Source: an uncultured Sutterella sp.
Lineage (GTDB): Bacteria; Pseudomonadota; Gammaproteobacteria; Burkholderiales; Burkholderiaceae_F
DNA: 64,000 bases
Assembly (NCBI GenBank): GCA_900757865.1
Contig: CAAEPH010000049.1
Location: 37,244 to 101,243, forward strand
Direction of reading: 5' to 3'
Within the stretch, counting starts at the first letter, position 1. The number at the start of each line of letters is the position of its first letter. Under the pieces are notes generated by a model. That model saw only the letters and a program-made list of their open reading frames with translations, ran no database searches and was not told the DNA's origin. The position numbers and the translations under genes are program-made. Below are positions 42,228 to 50,104 of the stretch, piece by piece.

Positions 42228-44258
42228 TTAAGCCGTCGCTGACGCTTTTTGCGCCGCGAGTTTCTTGGCCATCAATTCCGCATCGCACTTCGGGCAGAAG
42301 TCATGACGACCCGGTAAGTACCCGTGTTTCGGGCAAATCGAGAACGTGGGCGTCACTGTAATGTAGGGCAGCCGGAAGTTCGTGAGCGCACGACGTACCA
42401 GGTCGCGACACGCTTCGGCAGAGCTCACCGTCTCGTTCATGTAAAGGTGCAACACCGTTCCACCCGTGTACTTACGTTGCAGATCGTCCTGGCGCTCGAG
42501 CGCTTCAAAAGGATCGTCGGTAAAGTTCACCGGCAACTGCGAAGAGTTGGTGTAGTACGGATGATCCGCCATACCCGCTTGCAAAATGTCGGGGAAGCGC
42601 TTCTTGTCTTCCTTAGCGAAACGATACGTGGTGCCTTCGGCCGGCGTGGCTTCAAGGTTATACATGTGATCGGTTTCTTCTTGGAAGCGAACCAGTGCCT
42701 CACGGACATGGTCCAGAAGACGCAGAGCAAACGCGTGCCCCCAGTCCGATGTGATGTCATGCTCGTCGTTGGTGAAGTTACGGATCATTTCGTTGATCCC
42801 GTTCACACCAATCGTCGAGAAGTGGTTGCGTAGCGTCCCCAAATAACGACGTGTGTAGGGGAAGAGCCCCTGGTCAATATGGTGCTGAATCACCTTGCGC
42901 TTGATTTCCAAGCTGGTCTTGGCGAGTTCGAGCAAATCGTCCAAACGCTTGAGCAGCGCTTCCTCATTACCTTTGTAGAGATAGCCCAAACGCGCACAGT
43001 TAATCGTCACCACACCCAAGGAACCCGTTTGTTCGGCCGAACCAAAAAGCCCGTTGCCACGCTTTAACAATTCGCGCAAGTCAAGCTGCAAACGGCAGCA
43101 CATCGAGCGAATCATGTTGGGCTTGAGCTCAGAGTTGATGAAGTTCTGGAAGTACGGCAACCCATATCGAGCGGTCATATCAAAAAGCCGCATCGCGTTG
43201 GGACTGTCCCAATCAAAGTCCGGCGTAATGTTGTACGTCGGGATGGGGAACGTAAAGACACGACCCTTCGCATCGCCTTGAAGCATCACTTCAATATAGG
43301 CCTGGTTGATCATGTCCATTTCTTTTTGCAGTTCACCGTACGTGAAGTCCTGCACTTCGCCACCAATGATTGGATGCTCGCCACGTAAATCTTCCGGGCA
43401 CGTCCAGTCAAAGGTTAAATTGGTAAAGGGCGTCTGGGTACCCCAACGACTCGGGACGTTGAGGTTGTAGATCAACTCTTGAATGCTTTGCTTTACTTCT
43501 TCGTAAGGCAGGTTATCCTTACGAATGAAAGGCGCTAAATACGTATCAAACGAGGAAAACGCCTGGGCACCTGCCCATTCATTTTGCATCGTGCCCAAAA
43601 AGTTCACAATCTGCCCGGTGGCTGACGTCAAGTGTTTCGGCGGCAACGCTTCCACTTTACCCGGCACCCCGTTGAGGCCTTCGTTTAACAGCGTACGAAG
43701 GCTCCACCCGGCGCAGTACCCTGAGAGCATGTCCAGGTCATGAATATGCAAGTCGGCCTGACGGTGCGCCTGACCGATTTCGGGCGGATAGATGTAGTTG
43801 AGCCAATAGTTCGCCACCACTTTGCCGGAGACATTGAGAATGAGACCGCCGAGGGAGTACCCTTGATTGGCATTGGCGTTCACACGCCAGTCAAGCTGAT
43901 CCAAATATTCATTGATACTTTGTTCAACATTTACCCAGCTCTTTTTCGCGTCGCGCGCTTTCGTGCGACTTTCGCGATACACAATATAAGCACGCAACGT
44001 TGTGAAGTACCCCGCTTCAAAAAGGGCATGCTCCACGGCGTCTTGCACCGTCTCGATGTGTAGCGTCGGGGCTTTGGCTTCCGCCAGACGAGGCATCACC
44101 AAAAAGTCCACCATCTCTTGGGCGCGAGCCTGACCAAATTCCCCTGTGGCTTTACCGGCTTTGGTCATGGCGACCACGATTTTCTGGGCATCAAACGGTT
44201 TTAACGTGCCATCACGTTTAAGTATCTGGCTGATGCGCCCCTGTGTTGAACTCTCCAT
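42228..44258 (-). CDS. nrdD: Anaerobic ribonucleoside-triphosphate reductase, large fragment without glycyl radical (system 2)
   Basis: 676 residues. N-terminal ATP-cone (about 8-95: ISQILKRDGTLKPFDAQKIV). The barrel has LSGYCAGWSLRTLL, and MIRSMCCRLQLDLRE with two adjacent cysteines at the presumed thiyl site, the pattern of the NrdD2 subtype that can use thioredoxin. It ends with CPKHGYLPGRHDFCPKC, the zinc-type motif, and then a short Ala/Lys tail. The RVxGY glycyl-radical loop is missing; it is on the next gene. GGGAGAGAGG precedes the ATG. Upstream NrdR boxes (44295-44342) suggest repression when dNTPs are plentiful. Confidence 0.93.
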   Translation of the reverse strand: MESSTQGRISQILKRDGTLKPFDAQKIVVAMTKAGKATGEFGQARAQEMVDFLVMPRLAEAKAPTLHIETVQDAVEHALFEAGYFTTLRAYIVYRESRTKARDAKKSWVNVEQSINEYLDQLDWRVNANANQGYSLGGLILNVSGKVVANYWLNYIYPPEIGQAHRQADLHIHDLDMLSGYCAGWSLRTLLNEGLNGVPGKVEALPPKHLTSATGQIVNFLGTMQNEWAGAQAFSSFDTYLAPFIRKDNLPYEEVKQSIQELIYNLNVPSRWGTQTPFTNLTFDWTCPEDLRGEHPIIGGEVQDFTYGELQKEMDMINQAYIEVMLQGDAKGRVFTFPIPTYNITPDFDWDSPNAMRLFDMTARYGLPYFQNFINSELKPNMIRSMCCRLQLDLRELLKRGNGLFGSAEQTGSLGVVTINCARLGYLYKGNEEALLKRLDDLLELAKTSLEIKRKVIQHHIDQGLFPYTRRYLGTLRNHFSTIGVNGINEMIRNFTNDEHDITSDWGHAFALRLLDHVREALVRFQEETDHMYNLEATPAEGTTYRFAKEDKKRFPDILQAGMADHPYYTNSSQLPVNFTDDPFEALERQDDLQRKYTGGTVLHLYMNETVSSAEACRDLVRRALTNFRLPYITVTPTFSICPKHGYLPGRHDFCPKCDAELMAKKLAAQKASATA

Positions 44259-44294
44259 GGATTACCTCTCTCCCACAACGTTTTTTAAAGATAA

Positions 44295-44310
44295 ACACAA
44301 TATATTGTGT
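44295..44310 (-). promoter_or_regulatory. NrdR box 1
   Basis: ACACAATATATTGTGT, a perfect palindrome that matches the published NrdR consensus (acaCwAtATaTwGtgt) at every position. It lies 37 bp upstream of the nrdD2 start. NrdR represses RNR genes in response to ATP/dATP. Confidence 0.92.
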
Positions 44311-44326
44311 ACTAGATGAAATCTGA

Positions 44327-44342
44327 CCACAAAGTCTTGCTT
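44327..44342 (-). promoter_or_regulatory. NrdR box 2 (weak)
   Basis: CCACAAAGTCTTGCTT keeps the key CAA and TTG positions of the consensus (about 10 of 16 match). Its start is 32 bp from the first box, the three-turn spacing known for paired NrdR sites. Confidence 0.65.
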
Positions 44343-44929
44343 CACGAAACACATAGAGACTATAGCAAAGACACGCCGAGAATGATACCCGTGAATACGT
44401 GGTATTCGACTGGACTAGCCCGCATGAAAGAGCCACCTACTGGACTCTCCGTCGTAGAAAAATTTCTCTTTTTAATGCCCTCACCAGCAGAAAGTGCGGG
44501 CAAGATCGGAAGACACTATGAGTCTCATAAAGCAGATAAGATGCGAGTAATTACGTAAATATACGTATCCTTATTCAACACGAATACAGAGGCTGTCCGC
44601 TCTCGAAAAACGCTATAAAAAATTTTAGATGAGAACCTTTCTCAATAAAATATGATGCTTTATTGATTAATATCAAGGTTTTAACCCCCTTTCTTACAAG
44701 GTTCGCGCTTTTTTGCCCTCCCCTTAGATGGAGATCGTCTAGACAAAATGCATCGAACGATTGGCTAGACGCTGGCGTGAGCTACAGTAACCCCGCCTGA
44801 GCCCCCTATCTACTGACGAAGCGCGTTTGCTCACGTTCTTCGTCCTGCACACGGCTAGCGTCGCTAGCGCTTAACCGAGCTTGCATCGCATCGCGTCTCC
44901 TCTTCCTGGATCTCCTCGGCCGGGATCTT

Positions 44930-45064
44930 ATGGCAACGTCTGTCATCACCAAGCTTCAAATGCTATTCGTGGAGCTCAGCGAGGCAAAAGAAGGGCAAAG
45001 AGAAAACAATAAAGGGAAAGAGAAAGAGAAAGAGAAAGAGAAAGGGAGAAGCGAAGACGGTTGA
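44930..45064 (+). CDS. Possible small charged protein with Lys-Glu repeat
   Basis: A 44-codon frame starting MATSVITKLQMLFVELSEAK, then a hydrophilic end in which the hexamer GAAAGA encodes alternating Lys and Glu. The start has only a weak GGG. It is followed by a strong terminator on the same strand. No family is recognised; it may be non-coding sequence that happens to be open. Confidence 0.3.
   Translation: MATSVITKLQMLFVELSEAKEGQRENNKGKEKEKEKEKGRSEDG
45016..45044. repeat. Hexanucleotide microsatellite (GAAAGA)4
   Basis: Four full GAAAGA units plus GAAAG. Gain or loss of units would keep any reading frame, so it would change length rather than switch a gene on and off. Confidence 0.85.
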
Positions 45065-45121
45065 CGTCACGCGTGGTGAGAGAGAAGAACAAGGAGACGG
45101 GGGAGACAAGTGAAAAAGTGA

Positions 45122-45168
45122 AAAGGTCGACCGGCAGCCCTTTCCTTGCCAATCGACCTTTGTTTTGC
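45122..45168 (+). terminator. Terminator of an unassigned plus-strand transcript
   Basis: Stem AAAGGTCGA with TCGACCTTT, an inner GGCA/TGCC pairing, then TGTTTTG. No annotated gene precedes it on this strand, so it implies a transcript, coding or not, within about 44600-45120. Confidence 0.65.
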
Positions 45169-45923
45169 AGCACTTTCGAGATAACGCAGGACCAACCACC
45201 ATCTCTCAAGCGTTTGAGGAGCAACGCTATTTTTTGTCTGCCCCTTCATCTTACACAAAAGCACCACTTTTTCAAAATCCTTATATACCGGCCACTTGGG
45301 GGATAAAGCTCATTTTTTTAGCCCCTCAACCCCCTATTGAATGTTGCCAAAGTTTTAACCAGGGGTTCAAAAATTTCTAAAATAGGTTATTAACCATACG
45401 TTTTTATACGTACATCTTTAGCATTTTTCGTTCCTCCTTTTCGATGAGGTATTGGGTTTTCTTATCTTCTCACCTCTCTGGCAATCTCAAGCTAAAGATG
45501 GTCCTCTCGGCAGTCCATCGAAGACTATCGAAACCCGATAGAATGCGCTAAGCTAAGAGATTTAGCAATGAGCAAAAGTGAATACCTTCATCCTTAAAGA
45601 TGAAGAACCATCCCGTATACGAGCTCGTGCCTCAGCTTGAATGAGACAAGTCCTACACGGTTTAGGGGCTTTTGCCTACAATGGAAATGAACATCATGAT
45701 TCAGTGCGTTGGCTCAGCCACGCTTCTAGGAACGTCCGTTATGTTTGTCGACGTGGACGTACACCGATCGATTCTATCTTAGCTAGCGCAGAATCATTAA
45801 CCTCATTTTGCGGTGTTCTAGTCTTTTTAACGCTTGTGTCCACACACTGACACATCCGCCAAAGCCTGTGCTAGAACACCATCACTCTATACAGAACACT
45901 AATCAAGCCAAACAATCATCGCC

Positions 45924-47801
45924 ATGACAACGAGTTCGACTTCGCAGCCTAAAATTGCCAAAGAACAGATCAAAGCCCTAGAGTTGTTAAGCACCCTGCC
46001 CGAACTCTTGACGCAGCACCTCACCAAGCGTCCAGACGCAGTGGCCTACAAGTACTACGACAATGCGACGCAGCACTGGGTGGATTTAACCTTTAAAGAT
46101 GTCTACAACATCGTGCACCAATGGCGTCATGCATTTGCTGCGGTTGAAGGCCTGAGCGCAGGAGATCGCGTAGCGATGCTTTTGCCCAACTGCCCAGAGG
46201 CCGTCTTCTTTGACCAGGCAGCGTTAGCTAACGTGTTGGTCCCGGTGCCGTTACATGCCATCGACACCCCCAAATCCTCCGCTTTTATTCTGAAAGACTC
46301 GGGCGCTAAAGTGCTCGTCACGAATAAGTTTTTGAAGTGGAAGCAAATCCGTGAGCTCAACGAAGAGCTGGCGGTTTCGCTCGTGGTGATCACGGACGAT
46401 GTGCAAGAGGATCCCGACGCGGCCATCCCTGTGATCTCGCTTAAGCGCTTTTTAGCGATGGGAGAAAAATCCACGTTGCCCACACGAGAACCCAAATCCA
46501 CGGACTTAGCAGCGCTTGTCTACACCTCGGGTACCACGGGTAACCCCAAAGGGGTGATGCTCACGCACCGCAACGTGCTCTCCAACATTCGTGGCGTGCT
46601 GCTCAATTTGCAGCCCTATGAACACGAAACCATGTTGAGTTTCTTGCCGCTCTCACACACGTTTGAACGTACCACCACCTATTACTTGAGTTTAGGACTG
46701 GGCTTTACAGTTGCGTTCAATCGCTCCATCTCTCACTTGCAGAGCGACTTCAAGGACATTCGCCCCACCGTGTTGATGAGCGTGCCCCGCGTCTACGAAA
46801 TGATCCACGCCAAAATTGTGGACGGTCTGGCTAAAAAATCGGCCTTCGTGAATTACCTCTTTAATTGGGCCGTGGAAGTGGGTTGGCGTCGCTTCTGTCG
46901 AGAAAACAATTTGCCCATTGAAACGAGCGCACGCGCTTGGCTCGATCCCTTCGTGTCGGGCTTTTTGGATAAAAAAGTGGGCAAACCCTTGCGCAACGTT
47001 TTTGGTGACCGGATTCACCTCTACATCTCGGGCGGTGCGGCACTCAATCCAGCCGTTGCTCGTGTGTTCTTAGCCTTAGGGATCAACATTTTCCAGGGCT
47101 ACGGCATGACCGAAACGAGTCCCATCATTTCGGTTAACAAGGTGGGCAACAACCATCCCAACACCGTGGGACCAGCACTTCCCAATATTGAAGTGCGTTT
47201 GGGTGATGGGGACGAGCTCCAAGTGCGTGGTCCCTCCGTTATGCAGGGCTACTGGAATCGTCCTGAGGCGACCAAAGAAATCTTCACCCACGATGGCTGG
47301 CTTCGCACCGGTGACGTGGTCTCGATCTACCCCGATGGGCAGATTCGCATCACAGGTCGCATTAAGGAAATCATCGTCACGAGCACTGGTGAAAAGGTGC
47401 CACCTGTGGACATTGAAGCCGCGATCGAAAACGATGCCCTCTTTAGTCAAGCGATGGTCTTGGGTGACAACCGTCCCTTTATCAGTGCGCTTGTGGTGAT
47501 CAACCCCTCAGAGTGGGAGCGCTTGTGCGCCACCCTCGGGCTCGATCCCGCTGACGACGCTTCGCTCGCCAACCCCGACGCACGGCGCGCTGCGCTACGC
47601 CGCATCAAAGCGGCCACGAGTCGCTTCCCCAACTATGGGGTACCGCGCCAAGTGGCCCTCTTGCGTGAGCCGTGGAGCATTGAAAATGGCCTTTTGACGC
47701 CAACGTTAAAACTCAAACGTAACGTGATCCGTCAGCGTTTCCACGACGAAATTGAAGCGCTCTACGAAGCACTTGAAAGTCGTTCGGGAAGCAAAAATTA
47801 A
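45924..47801 (+). CDS. Long-chain fatty acid--CoA ligase (AMP-forming), first of a tandem pair
   Basis: 625 residues, an ANL-superfamily enzyme that activates fatty acids to acyl-CoA with ATP. P-loop-type motif YTSGTTGNPKGVMLTH, then GYGMTETSPI (adenylate site) and LRTGDVVSIYPDGQIRITGR with the hinge aspartate. The C-terminal GRIKEIIVTSTGEKV precedes the catalytic lysine region. Length fits the FadD15/FAA1-like long form. No strong ribosome site is seen. The next gene is a close paralogue. Confidence 0.9.
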   Translation: MTTSSTSQPKIAKEQIKALELLSTLPELLTQHLTKRPDAVAYKYYDNATQHWVDLTFKDVYNIVHQWRHAFAAVEGLSAGDRVAMLLPNCPEAVFFDQAALANVLVPVPLHAIDTPKSSAFILKDSGAKVLVTNKFLKWKQIRELNEELAVSLVVITDDVQEDPDAAIPVISLKRFLAMGEKSTLPTREPKSTDLAALVYTSGTTGNPKGVMLTHRNVLSNIRGVLLNLQPYEHETMLSFLPLSHTFERTTTYYLSLGLGFTVAFNRSISHLQSDFKDIRPTVLMSVPRVYEMIHAKIVDGLAKKSAFVNYLFNWAVEVGWRRFCRENNLPIETSARAWLDPFVSGFLDKKVGKPLRNVFGDRIHLYISGGAALNPAVARVFLALGINIFQGYGMTETSPIISVNKVGNNHPNTVGPALPNIEVRLGDGDELQVRGPSVMQGYWNRPEATKEIFTHDGWLRTGDVVSIYPDGQIRITGRIKEIIVTSTGEKVPPVDIEAAIENDALFSQAMVLGDNRPFISALVVINPSEWERLCATLGLDPADDASLANPDARRAALRRIKAATSRFPNYGVPRQVALLREPWSIENGLLTPTLKLKRNVIRQRFHDEIEALYEALESRSGSKN

Positions 47802-47860
47802 TTTTCACCACTCTTGTCTTGGCGGTACCGCTCTTCAAACCGTCGTCGAGAGCGGTACGC

Positions 47861-47874
47861 TAGGGTAATCCCTA
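47861..47874. promoter_or_regulatory. Perfect dyad TAGGG-TAAT-CCCTA
   Basis: The second fully symmetric copy of the recurring motif, 81 bp upstream of the second acyl-CoA synthetase and between the two paralogues, so the second gene may be controlled on its own. Confidence 0.5.
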
Positions 47875-47954
47875 AGAAAGCTACGTTATGCCAGCGCTCA
47901 GAATCAGTCACAATTGAGCGACAGTTTTTATCTCCTTGACCGAAGTACTCCAAC

Positions 47955-49808
47955 ATGACCACACCCACGAACACGGATTTTATCGACACGTTTCAAACCA
48001 TCCCGCAAATGCTCGAGCATGCGGTAGCCACTTGGCCTGAGCGTGAAGCGTACCGACAATTTGACTATGCGGAAAATGCTTGGCTCTCGATAACTTGGAA
48101 AACGTTTTATGAAAAAGTATTACGTTGGCGTCGTGCGTTTGTCGCCCTGGGTTATCAGCACGGGGATCGTGCGGCGATGTTGCTCACCAACTCGATCGAT
48201 GCGGTCACGTTTGACGAAGCAGCCATTGGCAACGGGATGGTTCCTGTGCCGCTACACGCCATTGATACCGCGGGCTCCTCGGCCTACATTTTGCACGACT
48301 CCGGGGCACGCTTTTTGATCACCACTTCAATTGCCCGATGGAACGCCATCGCAAAGACCGCGGAGGACAACAACGAAGCGCTCGACCAATTGGATACCGT
48401 GGTGTTTATCAATGAGGTGATGCCCGACGGCGCGCACACCATGGTGCTTGGGCACCGCGTCAATTTGCTCGACTTGGAGAGCTGGTTAGCGCGGGGCAAC
48501 ACCGTCACCAATGCCGATCTCCCCGCGGGTCCGACAGCAGACGATCTCTGTGAGCTGGTCTACACCTCGGGTACCACGGGTCGTCCTAAAGGCGTGATGA
48601 TTACCCACAGCAATATCGTAGCCAATCTGCGTCAAGCCAATGCGGTCTTTGAGTGGAGCGAGAACGATGTGTTCTTGAGCTTCCTGCCGTTTTCACACAC
48701 GTTCGAACGTACCGTGACGCACTACAACGCCATCGCACATGGCGCAGCCATGGCGTTTTCGCGCGGCGTTGCACACATTGAAGACGATCTCCACGATGTG
48801 CAACCCACCATCATGTGCACAGTGCCCCGCGTCTTGGAGATGATTTATCAACGCGTGCAAAATGAACTCCTTGAAGCCGATGAGGTGAAGCGCCGTCTAA
48901 TGAAGTGGACCGTTGATATCGGTTGGCGTCGTTTCTGCCAGCAGAACGATCTTCCCGTTGAGCCTAGCGACGATGACACGCTCGACGAGAACGCTTGGCC
49001 CACGTTAGACGCCGATATCGCCTCCAAAGTGCGCTCCATTTTTGGGGAACGTATGCGTGCCGTGATCGCAGGGGGAGCGAGTCTCAATTACGACGTCTCG
49101 AAATTTTTCTGTGCCATGCGTGTGCCCATTCATCAGGGCTACGGCTTAACGGAAACGAGTCCCTTAGTGGCCTTTAGCCGTCGCGAAAACAATCACCCGG
49201 CTTGCGTGGGACATCCCGTACCCTGGACCGAGGCCAAATTGGGTGCCAACGATGAGTTGCTCCTCAAAGGCCCGCAGATCATGAAGGGCTACTGGAATCG
49301 CCCTGATGCCACAAAAGCGGCCTTCATTGACGGTTGGTTTAAAACGGGAGACCAGGCCGACTTAAGCGACGGAGGACGCATTCGCATCAAAGGACGTATC
49401 AAAGAAATCATCGTTACCAGCACGGGCGAGAAAATCGCGCCGGTGGATTTGGAATTTGCGATTCAAAAAGACCCGCTCTTCCAGCAAATCATGGTCATCG
49501 GTGATAACCGTCCCTACATCACCGCGATCGCTGTGGTGAACGAACAGCAGTGGAAGGTACTCTGCGAGTCCATGGAACTGGACCCCGCAGCGAGCGACAC
49601 GCTTACCAACCACGATATGCAACGACTCGTTGTGAAGCGCATCCGTCATGCCGCTCGCAACTTCCCTCAATACGGGATTCCGCGTGTGGTGGCGTTGGTG
49701 CGTGAAGGCTGGACGATCGATAACGGGTTACTCACCCCCACGATGAAGTTGCGTCGCCCGCAAATCATGGCGCACTACGCCTCGCTCATTGAGTCGCTGT
49801 ATCGCTAA
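47955..49808 (+). CDS. Long-chain fatty acid--CoA ligase (AMP-forming), second of a tandem pair
   Basis: 617 residues. Same motifs as the gene before it: YTSGTTGRPKGVMITH, GYGLTETSPLVAFSRRE and FKTGDQADLSDGGRIRIKGR, with GRIKEIIVTSTGEKI. About half of the positions seem to be shared with the first copy, so the duplication is old. An acidic insert near residues 335-350 (SDDDTLDENAWP) is absent from the first copy and may mark a different substrate or partner. A terminator follows. Confidence 0.9.
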   Translation: MTTPTNTDFIDTFQTIPQMLEHAVATWPEREAYRQFDYAENAWLSITWKTFYEKVLRWRRAFVALGYQHGDRAAMLLTNSIDAVTFDEAAIGNGMVPVPLHAIDTAGSSAYILHDSGARFLITTSIARWNAIAKTAEDNNEALDQLDTVVFINEVMPDGAHTMVLGHRVNLLDLESWLARGNTVTNADLPAGPTADDLCELVYTSGTTGRPKGVMITHSNIVANLRQANAVFEWSENDVFLSFLPFSHTFERTVTHYNAIAHGAAMAFSRGVAHIEDDLHDVQPTIMCTVPRVLEMIYQRVQNELLEADEVKRRLMKWTVDIGWRRFCQQNDLPVEPSDDDTLDENAWPTLDADIASKVRSIFGERMRAVIAGGASLNYDVSKFFCAMRVPIHQGYGLTETSPLVAFSRRENNHPACVGHPVPWTEAKLGANDELLLKGPQIMKGYWNRPDATKAAFIDGWFKTGDQADLSDGGRIRIKGRIKEIIVTSTGEKIAPVDLEFAIQKDPLFQQIMVIGDNRPYITAIAVVNEQQWKVLCESMELDPAASDTLTNHDMQRLVVKRIRHAARNFPQYGIPRVVALVREGWTIDNGLLTPTMKLRRPQIMAHYASLIESLYR

Positions 49809-49831
49809 AACACCGCTTTATCCTACTCAAA

Positions 49832-49870
49832 ACGACGCTCCTGCCAGCTTGGCTGAGCGTCGTCTTTTTA
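49832..49870 (+). terminator. Terminator after the acyl-CoA synthetases
   Basis: 9-bp stem ACGACGCTC with GAGCGTCGT, 14-nt loop, then CTTTTTAT. It lies 24 bp after the stop. Confidence 0.85.
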
Positions 49871-49961
49871 TCCGCATTTGTCACAAATTAAAATTTTTTT
49901 GCCTGTTTTGCCCCCATAAGCCACGAAAAAGGGTTACACTTCGTTCGCAAATCAATCTCAT

Positions 49962-50088
49962 GAACCCGAGGTTGCAATGACCTCGGTTCCAGTGCCGATT
50001 GAGGGGCAAAGGTCGCCTAGACCGTTGCCTGGGTACTGTTCGTAACGGTTTCAATAGCTACGGTGAACATCACCGCAGATTTTTTTTT
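49962..50088 (+). promoter_or_regulatory. Structured guaB leader with terminator-type hairpin
   Basis: Successive hairpins: GAACCCGAGGT with ACCTCGGTTC (49962-49990, one bulge), GGTC/GACC and ACCGTT/AACGGT further on. The last, CGGTGA-ACA-TCACCG (50061-50075), is followed within 4 nt by a run of nine T (50080-50088), and only 16 nt later the guaB start codon. The synthetase genes upstream have their own terminator, so this element belongs to guaB. It fits transcription attenuation; the signal is unknown. Confidence 0.6.
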
Positions 50089-50104
50089 GTGCTTAGAGGT
50101 TGTT

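Larger units (their letters stand above)
44259..45923. other. Long gap between nrdD2 and the acyl-CoA synthetases
   Basis: 1.66 kb without a secure gene. Near nrdD2: NrdR boxes. Then AT-rich sequence (44560-44700), an inverted repeat CGTCTAG (44737-44743) with CTAGACG (44766-44772), a possible 44-codon reading frame with a hexamer repeat (44930-45064), a strong terminator (45122-45168), and from there unremarkable sequence up to the synthetase promoter. Confidence 0.45.

Noticed and set aside
45016..45044. CRISPR-like direct repeats
   Set aside because: Units are 6 bp and contiguous without spacers, so this is a microsatellite.
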